DNA from: Chitinophaga pinensis
GTDB taxonomy: Bacteria > Bacteroidota > Bacteroidia > UKL13-3
Direction: 5' to 3'
NCBI GenBank assembly: GCA_945870425.1
Contig: CAMBSD010000007.1
Location: 1 to 64,000 of the forward strand
DNA: 64,000 nucleotides
The position numbers and the translations under genes were made by a program. Below are positions 1-7,800 of the stretch, in pieces. Under the pieces are notes generated by a model, which worked only from the letters and a program-made list of their open reading frames with translations, did not search any database and was not told the origin of the DNA. Numbering within the stretch: the stretch's first letter is position 1; every line of letters begins with the position of its first letter.

Positions 1-113
1 TATACCCCTGAAGCTAAATAGTTTGTTGCAATTTATTCAATTTTCGAAAATTGTAAAATCAGGCATGGATTAATTTACTGAAATAAACAGCCTCATTGAA
101 TAGCCCTTTTCGT

Positions 114-143
114 TTTGCACCACCCTTGATTATGCTATATTTG
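114..143 (+). promoter_or_regulatory. Bacteroidota-type promoter before the CvfB-like gene
   Basis: TTTG at 114-117 is followed after 18 bases by TATATTTG at 136-143. This matches the known Bacteroidota housekeeping pattern (TTTG, about 19 bases, TAnnTTTG). The start codon of the next gene lies 20 bases further on, a plausible short leader. The first 113 bases of the window show no gene that I can support. Confidence 0.6.
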
Positions 144-162
144 CTGCAAATATCCCGCAAGT

Positions 163-990
163 ATGATACAGATAGGAAATTACAATGAGTTGAAGGTGAT
201 GCAAAAAGCAGAATTTGGTTTCTTTCTGAATGATGGCGCTTCGGGAATTTTATTGCCCAACAATTCTGCACCAAAAGATTTAGCCATTGGAGATACCATC
301 AAGGTATTTCTTTACTACGATTCTGAAGACCGTTTGATAGCCACAACTTTAAGCCCTAAAGCGGTAGTTGGAGAAATTGCTTTACTAAAGGCCATAGACG
401 TTTCAAACTTTGGTGCATTCCTAGATTGGGGACTTCCTAAAGACCTGCTTTTGCCTAAATCAAATCAATGGAACGAAGTGCATAAAGATGAAATGCATTT
501 GGTTAAAATCTATTTTGATGAAGTGAGTGAACGAATCACTGCTACTGAAAAACTAGAGAAATTCTTGAGTAATGAAAACTTAACCCTTGCTGAAAAAGAT
601 AGCATCAATATTACTGTTTATCGACCTACAGATATTGGATTTCTTTGTATAGTAAATGATATTCACATTGGCTTGATGCACTACAATGATGTATTCAATG
701 CTCTGAAAATTGGTGATAAAATCCAAGGATATGTGAAAAAGGTTAAAGAAGAAAACAAACTTGACATCATGCCAGGCAAACGAGGCTATGAAAAAGTGAG
801 TGATGAAGGAACCAAAATCCTCAACCTTTTACAAAGCAATAAAGGGTTCTTGCCATATCATGATAAGTCTGACCCTGATATTATATACGATGTTTTTGGC
901 ATGAGCAAAAAAACATTTAAAATGACCATTGGTAATTTATATAAAGATAATAAAATTAGCCTTAGCAATGAAGGCATCACACTTTTGTAA
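163..990 (+). CDS. cvfB: CvfB-like S1 RNA-binding protein
   Basis: This 275-residue protein looks like the CvfB/YitL family, cytoplasmic RNA-binding regulators made of several S1-like OB folds and a C-terminal winged helix. Residues about 1-65 (GNYNELKVMQKAEFGFFL) and 66-130 (GAFLDWGLPKDLLLP) are S1-like repeats; a third lies around 140-210. The C-terminal part (FGMSKKTFKMTIGNLY) resembles the winged-helix end of the family. Length fits the family. The ATG is well placed behind a consensus promoter. Two small genes follow closely, so the three probably form an RNA-related operon. The precise RNA target is unknown. Confidence 0.85.
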   Translation: MIQIGNYNELKVMQKAEFGFFLNDGASGILLPNNSAPKDLAIGDTIKVFLYYDSEDRLIATTLSPKAVVGEIALLKAIDVSNFGAFLDWGLPKDLLLPKSNQWNEVHKDEMHLVKIYFDEVSERITATEKLEKFLSNENLTLAEKDSINITVYRPTDIGFLCIVNDIHIGLMHYNDVFNALKIGDKIQGYVKKVKEENKLDIMPGKRGYEKVSDEGTKILNLLQSNKGFLPYHDKSDPDIIYDVFGMSKKTFKMTIGNLYKDNKISLSNEGITLL

Positions 991-995
991 ATTAA

Positions 996-1220
996 TTGGA
1001 GTATAGCAACAAAGATATTTTAATGGGTATTGTTGAAACCCGCATGCCTTATGGCAAATACAAAGGTGTATTGCTTTGTGATATACCAAGCTATTATATC
1101 GAATGGTATAAAAGCAAAGGCTTCCCTCAAGGTAAATTAGGTCAACAACTAGAAACATTGTATGAAATAAAAATCAATGGGCTTGAATACCTATTAGAGC
1201 CATTGAAGAAAAAGAAATAA
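996..1220 (+). CDS. DUF3820 family small protein
   Basis: This 74-residue protein carries the DUF3820 signature: RMPYGKYKG, then a WYKSKGFPQGKLGQQL stretch and a final NGLEYLLEPL. The family is common in Bacteroidota and has no agreed function. The start is uncertain: the TTG at 996 gives a length typical of the family and sits 5 bases after the upstream stop; an ATG at 1023 would cut nine residues before the conserved core. The stop overlaps the start of the next gene (TAATG), so translation of the two is likely coupled. Confidence 0.75.
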   Translation: MEYSNKDILMGIVETRMPYGKYKGVLLCDIPSYYIEWYKSKGFPQGKLGQQLETLYEIKINGLEYLLEPLKKKK

Positions 1221-1786
1221 TGTCAACACATCACCACTACATTCTATACAAACCTTATGGCATGTTAAGCCAATTGGGCACCGAAGGTTATAAAAAGAAA
1301 AGAGGACTTTCTGAATTGTTTGATTTCCCCAAAGGAGTATACCCTGTTGGTCGTTTGGATGAAGACAGTGAAGGCTTATTGATGATGACCTCAGATAGTA
1401 AACTGAGCGTTCAAATTAGAAGTGCTTCTATAGAAAAAGAATATTGGGTGCAATTGGATGGTGAAATAACAGTTGAAGCCATTGCGCAATTGAAAGCAGG
1501 TTTGCATTTGGTTATTAAGAAAGAAGCCATCCTTACCAAACCATGTAAAGCTTGGAAAATTGAAGAACCCAATTTTGAAGAAAGGTACCCTCCAACTCGT
1601 GCAGGGCAGCATCGTCCTTATTCATGGTTGGCTATTGTATTACAAGAAGGAAAATTTAGGCAAGTGCGTAAAATGACCGCTGCTGTAGGTTTTCCAACCC
1701 TTCGACTGGTAAGAGTTCGTATTGGCGATATCCGCTTAGATGATATGAAACCTGGAGAAGTAACACCAAAGGGTGCTTTGATTTAA
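1220..1786 (+). CDS. rluE: rRNA pseudouridine synthase, RluE-like
   Basis: This 188-residue enzyme belongs to the RsuA/RluB/E/F family, which converts uridine to pseudouridine in rRNA. The catalytic motif GRLDEDSEGLL contains the conserved aspartate (VGRLDEDS), and the N-terminal YILYKPYGMLSQ and C-terminal EGKFRQVRKM motifs are typical. There is no N-terminal S4 domain, and the short length fits RluE better than RsuA or RluB. The start overlaps the previous stop by one base. The gene ends before a bidirectional terminator. Assignment to RluE rather than another member is by similarity only. Confidence 0.85.
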   Translation: MSTHHHYILYKPYGMLSQLGTEGYKKKRGLSELFDFPKGVYPVGRLDEDSEGLLMMTSDSKLSVQIRSASIEKEYWVQLDGEITVEAIAQLKAGLHLVIKKEAILTKPCKAWKIEEPNFEERYPPTRAGQHRPYSWLAIVLQEGKFRQVRKMTAAVGFPTLRLVRVRIGDIRLDDMKPGEVTPKGALI

Positions 1787-1861
1787 ATAGGCAATTGGTT
1801 AAACTGATTACATATAAGTTTTTAAAGTAAATTCAAATTAGATAGCTACATCCAGAGACAT

Positions 1862-1891
1862 AAAAAAAGCGACCCTTGGATCGCTTTTTTT
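1862..1891. terminator. Bidirectional terminator between rluE and aconitase
   Basis: The 11-base arms at 1862-1872 and 1881-1891 (AAAAAAAGCGA and its complement) enclose an 8-base loop. The A-run on one side and the T-run on the other let it end both converging transcripts. Confidence 0.85.
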
Positions 1892-1906
1892 ATTAATGCT
1901 TACTAA

Positions 1907-4174
1907 TTATTTAGCTACACTTGCTCTAATGATATTCAAAGCACCACCTGCTTTGAACCACTCTATCTGTTGCTCATTATAGGTATGGTTGACCATAATG
2001 GTTTCTTTCGAACCATCTTTATGGGTTAATACCAATTCCAGTGCAGTGTTAGGTGCAAATGATGTCAAGCCATTGATGTCAATCAGATCATCTTCTTGGA
2101 TTCTTTCATAATCAGCTTTATCAGCAAAAGTCAAAGCCAACATGCCTTGTTTTTTCAAATTGGTTTCATGAATACGTGCGAATGATTTCACCAATACAGC
2201 ACGTACACCTAGATGACGAGGTTCCATAGCTGCATGCTCGCGACTGCTGCCCTCACCATAGTTTTCATCACCCACTACCAAACTACCAATACCTTTAGCT
2301 TTATAATCACGTTGTACTTTTGGCACAGCCGCATATTCACCTGTTAATTGGTTTTTCACATTGTCTGTTTTTTTGTTAAAGAAATTCACAGCTCCAATCA
2401 ACATATTATTTGAAATATTATCCAAGTGACCACGGTATTTCAACCATGGACCAGCCATTGAAATATGGTCAGTTGTACATTTGCCTTTTGCTTTTATTAA
2501 TAATTTCAAGCCTTTAAGGTCAGTGCCCTCCCAAGCTGCAAAAGGATCTAACAATTGCAAACGATCTGAAGTGGGAGATACTGCCACTTGAACTGAACTA
2601 CCATCAGTAGCTGGAGCAACAAAACCTGCATCTTCAACAGCAAATCCTTTAGTAGGCAATTCACCTCCATGAGGTGGATCTAATTTTACAGCCTCACCTT
2701 TGTTGTTTATTAAAGTATCAGTAATTGGATTGAAAGACAAATCACCCGCAATAGCAATAGCTGCTACCATTTCAGGTGAAGCTACAAATGCATAGGTATT
2801 AGGATTACCATCCGCACGTTTTGCAAAATTTCTATTGAAAGAGTGAACGATGGTATTCTTTTCTGCCTTTTCAGCTCCTACTCTATCCCACATACCAATA
2901 CATGGTCCACAAGCATTGGTAAATATTGAAGCATTTAGGTCTGTGAAAGTTTTTAATAAACCATCACGCTCTGCTGTATATCTTACTTGCTCAGAGCCTG
3001 GGTTGATACCAAATTCAGCTTTGGTTACCAAACCTTTGTCAACTGCCTGCTTAGCTATAGAAGCCGCTCTGCTTAAATCTTCGTATGATGAATTTGTACA
3101 AGAACCTATTAAACCCCATTCTACTTTTAATGGCCATCCATTGCTAGCGGCCAAAGCTTTCATTTCGCTAACGGGAGTAGCTAAATCTGGAGTGAAAGGA
3201 CCATTCAAATGTGGCTGTAAAGTATTTAAGTCGATTGTAATTACCTGATCAAAATAAGCTTCAGGATTTGCATACACTTCAGCATCTGCTGTTAAATGAT
3301 GTTTAACTCCATTGGCCAAATCAGCTACATCAGCGCGACCTGTAGAACGCAAATAACGCTCCATACTCTCATCATATCCAAAAGTAGAAGTAGTGGCACC
3401 AATTTCTGCACCCATATTACAAATGGTTCCTTTACCTGTGCAGCTCATACTGGTAGCACCTTCTCCAAAATATTCCACGATAGCACCCGTACCACCTTTT
3501 ACGGTAAGAATACCAGCTACTTTTAAGATAACATCTTTAGGAGCAGTCCAACCGTTTAATTTACCAGTTAGTTTAACACCAATTAATTTAGGGAATTTAA
3601 GTTCCCATGGTAAGCCAGCCATTACATCACAGGCATCTGCACCACCAACTCCTATGGCTACCATACCCAAACCGCCTGCATTCACAGTATGGCTATCCGT
3701 ACCAATCATCATTCCACCCGGGAAAGCATAATTTTCTAAAACAACTTGATGGATAATACCTGCACCTGGTTTCCAAAATCCTATTCCATATTTATTAGAT
3801 ACAGAACCTAAGAAATCATATACTTCTTTACTTTCTTTATTAGCAAAATCTAAATCTTCAGCAGCACCTTTTCTGGCTGTAATCAAATGGTCGCAATGAA
3901 CTGTAGAAGGCACAGCCACTTTTGGGCGACCTGCCTGCATAAATTGCAACAATGCCATTTGAGCTGTGGCATCTTGCATAGCCACTCGGTCTGGACCAAA
4001 ATCCACATAACTATTGCCTCTATCATAGGCTTTGCTAGGATTGCCTTCGGTTAAGTGACTGTATAAAATTTTTTCTGTTAATGTTAAAGGTTTGTTAACC
4101 ACCTTGCGGGCTGCTGCAATACGCTCATCCATTTTGGCGTATACAGCTTTAATCATTTCGATATCGAAAGCCAT
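1907..4174 (-). CDS. acn: Aconitate hydratase (mitochondrial-like)
   Basis: This 755-residue enzyme isomerises citrate to isocitrate in the TCA cycle. It resembles mitochondrial aconitase in length and order of domains. Cluster ligands for the [4Fe-4S] centre are visible in GSCTNSS and in ACGPCIG; the substrate-binding GTDSHT motif is near residue 165, and the swivel domain with [19 protein letters not shown] is near residue 655. Citrate synthase is encoded about 10 kb away on the same strand. Upstream there are two tandem palindromes (4206-4255) that may control it. The gene has no partner in an operon. Confidence 0.95.
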   Translation of the reverse strand: MAFDIEMIKAVYAKMDERIAAARKVVNKPLTLTEKILYSHLTEGNPSKAYDRGNSYVDFGPDRVAMQDATAQMALLQFMQAGRPKVAVPSTVHCDHLITARKGAAEDLDFANKESKEVYDFLGSVSNKYGIGFWKPGAGIIHQVVLENYAFPGGMMIGTDSHTVNAGGLGMVAIGVGGADACDVMAGLPWELKFPKLIGVKLTGKLNGWTAPKDVILKVAGILTVKGGTGAIVEYFGEGATSMSCTGKGTICNMGAEIGATTSTFGYDESMERYLRSTGRADVADLANGVKHHLTADAEVYANPEAYFDQVITIDLNTLQPHLNGPFTPDLATPVSEMKALAASNGWPLKVEWGLIGSCTNSSYEDLSRAASIAKQAVDKGLVTKAEFGINPGSEQVRYTAERDGLLKTFTDLNASIFTNACGPCIGMWDRVGAEKAEKNTIVHSFNRNFAKRADGNPNTYAFVASPEMVAAIAIAGDLSFNPITDTLINNKGEAVKLDPPHGGELPTKGFAVEDAGFVAPATDGSSVQVAVSPTSDRLQLLDPFAAWEGTDLKGLKLLIKAKGKCTTDHISMAGPWLKYRGHLDNISNNMLIGAVNFFNKKTDNVKNQLTGEYAAVPKVQRDYKAKGIGSLVVGDENYGEGSSREHAAMEPRHLGVRAVLVKSFARIHETNLKKQGMLALTFADKADYERIQEDDLIDINGLTSFAPNTALELVLTHKDGSKETIMVNHTYNEQQIEWFKAGGALNIIRASVAK

Positions 4175-4205
4175 ATATTTGTTTATTGTTTATTAGTATT
4201 ATTAG

Positions 4206-4255
4206 AGATGTAAGATGTTACGTCTTTACTTTGAGAGACGTAAATTTTTACGTCT
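4206..4255. promoter_or_regulatory. Two tandem 20-bp palindromes upstream of aconitase
   Basis: Site 2 at 4236-4255 is a perfect dyad: AGACGTAA, 4 bases, TTACGTCT. Site 1 at 4206-4225 is the same with one change (AGATGTAA, 4 bases, TTACGTCT). The centres are exactly 30 bp apart. They lie 32-81 bases upstream of the aconitase start. On the minus strand a -7-like TAAATTGC sits at 4274-4281, so the sites could be in the 5' leader as operators or as two RNA hairpins. I do not recognise the regulator. Confidence 0.55.
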
Positions 4256-4318
4256 TTACAAAATTTTACCGCTGCAATTTATAAAATTAACATCTTTGAA
4301 GAAATTAATGTTTGATTT

Positions 4319-4615
4319 ATGATGAATGATGAAAATCAGATAATATTTGAGTTAGCAAAAAACAGCTTTGAACTTTCAGAGCAGGCTGATTTCGAGGAAA
4401 TAAAGGTAGAGATTGAATCTAAGCTTATTTGGTTCTTGATAAATGATTTAGAGAAACTTTGGCAAATTCTTTACCAAATTGATGTGAATGAAACAAAAGT
4501 CAAAGCACTTTTTCATCAAAACGAACCTAAATTAATAGCTCCGGGAATTACAAACTTGATAATTAACAGACTGAGACAAAAGGCAAAAACTAGGATTGAA
4601 TATAGGAGTAAATAA
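4319..4615 (+). CDS. Small conserved Bacteroidota protein, unknown function
   Basis: This 98-residue protein has no signal peptide or membrane segment. The sequence pattern LWQILYQIDVNETKVKALF followed by a C-terminal ITNLIINRLRQKAKTR resembles small uncharacterised proteins I know to be common in Bacteroidota. It is acidic in the first third and basic at the end. Two ATG codons are adjacent (4319 and 4322); either could be used. It is divergent from aconitase and shares the 144-bp intergenic region that holds the palindromes, so it could be regulated with aconitase. No function can be given. Confidence 0.65.
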   Translation: MMNDENQIIFELAKNSFELSEQADFEEIKVEIESKLIWFLINDLEKLWQILYQIDVNETKVKALFHQNEPKLIAPGITNLIINRLRQKAKTRIEYRSK

Positions 4616-4824
4616 TTAGGAATTAAAATTAAGAAATCAAAATTATTAATTAATGATAAATCATACATTTAATGCATAGTATTGTAAAATTTAAAACAAG
4701 CTAGTAATCATTAGATACCCTGAATCTAGAGGTAAATTATTTGTAAAAAAAATGCCTTACTTTTGTTTCTAAAATTTTTAAGCCTTTATTAGCGAGCTAT
4801 TAGCCGTCACTATATATAAAAACA

Positions 4825-7800
4825 ATGAAATTATTTATTTGGAAATTTGAATTAAAGACCTGGATTATTTGTATTACGCTCATTTTATTTTCAAGCCTAA
4901 GTGCACAAGCACAAGAATCGAAAGAAATCATTAAAAACTATATTCAGGCGCAAGCCAAAGAAAATATTATTGATCCTAAAGATTTTTCAGAGTGGGCATT
5001 GACAGACGAATATACCGACAAAGGTACAGGAATAACCCATGCCTACATGCAACAAATGTATCATGGCATACCCATATTTAATGCCATTAGTGTTGTGGCA
5101 ATTAAAGATTCAAAAGTGGCCGTTTTCAGACCAGGTATTGTTCCTTACTTAAACAAAAGAGTAAAAACGGATGTACCTACTTTAAGTCCTGAAGAAGGTG
5201 TAAATGCAGCATTGGCGTGCATTAAGAAAAAAAGCAAGAATTTATCTTTTATTGAAAAAGACGAAATAAAACATAAATATACCTACACTGATAAAAGCAT
5301 TTCTGTGAGCCCAATAGAAGTTCAACTGACGTTTGTTGCTATAGATGATAAAGTACTATTATCTTGGAATGTAAGTGTTGAATTAATTAAAGAACCTCAT
5401 TGGTGGAACATCAGAGTTGATGCTGTAAAGGGAAAGTTTATCGAGAAAAATGATTTTACGAGATCATGTAATTTTGGAATAGCACCCGCAAGTGCCATGG
5501 CTCCGCCACCACCTGCCCCTTTTGCTCCTGATTACAGGGTATTTGCTTACCCAATAGAAGCACCCACATTTGGAAGCCGAGCTTTGATATCTAACCCATC
5601 AGATCCTATTGCGTCTCCTTATGGTTGGCATGATATTGATGGCGTTGGGGGGGCTGAATACACCATTACTAGAGGCAACAATGTGCATGCCTATGAAGAC
5701 CGAAACAATGATAACCTTCCCGGATACTCGCCCGATGGCACATCAAACCTGGTTTTCGACTCAGTTTATTCTTTCACGAATGCTCCACTACTAAATCAAC
5801 ATGCCTCAGTAACCAATTTGTTCTATCTTAACAATTATATTCATGACTATTTATACCGTTTAGGTTTTGATGAAGTCTCTGGTAATTTCCAACAAAACAA
5901 TTATGGAAATGGTGGCTTAGGTTCAGATTATGTAAATGCAGAAGGATTTGATGGGGGTGGCACAAATAATGCTAACTTTTCAACCCCTGCTGATGGTTCA
6001 AAACCAAGAATGCAGATGTATCTTTTCAATTCCACTACGCCAAATAGAGATGGTTCTTTTGATAATGGGATTGTTGCCCATGAATTTGGGCATGGTGTTT
6101 CTAATCGCTTAACAGGCGGACCTTCTCAAGCTAGCTGTTTATCCAATGCCGAACAAGGTGGCGAAGGTTGGAGTGATTGGTTGGCTTTGATGCTCACCAT
6201 AAAACCTGGTGATGTAGGAGCAACCCCAAGGGGAATGGGTACATACGCAACAGGTCAAGCCACAAATGGTACTGGTATTAGAAGATATCCTTATAGTACT
6301 GATATGACAATCAATCCTCAAAACTATGCGAACATTGCAAATACCACTAGTGGTTCACAAGTGCATAACATGGGCGAGATTTGGTGCGATGTATTATGGG
6401 ACATGTCTTGGTTATTGATGGACCAATTTGGATACAGTTCAGACCCAACTATTGCAACAGCAGGTAATAACATTGCCATTAATTTGGTATTACAAGGAAT
6501 GAAACTTCAGCCATGCAATCCTGGTTTTTTAGATGCACGAAATGCTATACTTGCTGCAGACTCTTTGATATATGGTTATTCTCATAAATGCCTTATTTGG
6601 CAAGCATTTGCTAGAAGAGGTATGGGTTGGAGTGCTTCACAAGGTAGTGCTAATGTTGCAGGTGATGAAACAGCTGCTTTCAATATTCCTAATTTTTGTG
6701 TGGCTGTTACCCAAGCACCAGTGTCAAATTTCACTGCAAGCACAGTTACACCTGCCTGTGGAGGAAGCGTGAGTTTCACTGATCAATCAACACAAGCCCA
6801 GTCTTGGTTATGGTATTTTGGCGACAATACAACTTCAACAGCGCAAAACCCTTCCAAAGTATATACTTCACCTGGAACTTATACAGTTTCATTGGTGGTT
6901 ACAAATACCTTAGGCATTGACTCTTTGGCTAAGGTTAGTCATATCACTGTTGCTCCTACTTTTACAACAACAATTACCAATACTCCTGTGATAGGCTGTA
7001 GCGGAGATCCAGTTCAATTGACAGCTACACCAAGTGTAACAAATAATACTATTTATAATGTCAGCAATATTCCATATGCTCCAGTGGTTGGTGTTGGAAC
7101 AGGTTCGACAATAACGCTTACTGATGATCAGATGAGTGCAGCTTTGCCAATTGGTTTCACATTTAATTTCTTTGGAAATAATTATACGTCTTTCTACAAA
7201 TGTTCAAATGGGTTTATAACCTTTACAGCAAATCAAACATCCGCTACTTCCAGATACGGTGTGGCCATCCCTAACACAGCTACACCAAATAATTTTATTG
7301 CGGCAGCTTGGAGTGATTTGAATCCTGTTAGCACTAATGGTAGTAAAATAAGGTATATCACTACAGGTACAGCCCCCAATAGAAAATTAATTATAAACGA
7401 TTCAACTTTTCATTATGGCGGAACTGCTTATCCTATGATTGTTCAAACCATCTTATATGAAACAAGTAATATTATTGAGGTGCATAGTTCAACCATTACA
7501 AATACTTCACCTATAACAGCAACTAATGTTACTAAAACCATCACCCAAGGAATTGAAAACTCAGCTGGAAGCAAGGGTTATATTGTGCCAGGTCGAAACA
7601 GTGCCATCTTCTCAACTAATAATGATGCATATCGTTTCACACCTGGTTATTCTTATTTATGGACAACAGGGAATTTAAATGGCGCCACCCAAACCTTTTA
7701 TCCAACCTCTGCAAGCGGAACAGTATATGATGTAACGGTAAGTGATGGAACCTGCACGGCCACTTTTAGTTCCCCAGTGATTAATGTTTATCCTAAACCA

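Noticed and set aside
59-274. 71-codon minus-strand frame at the window start
   Set aside because: It overlaps the promoter and start of the CvfB-like gene on the other strand and has no protein-like features.
996-1220. Reading the DUF3820 gene as part of the CvfB-like protein
   Set aside because: A clear TAA stop lies between them and both match separate families of normal length.
4740-4765. Full promoter TTTG plus TACTTTTG before the M36 gene
   Set aside because: The spacer is only 14 bases, too short for the consensus; only the -7 part is mentioned.
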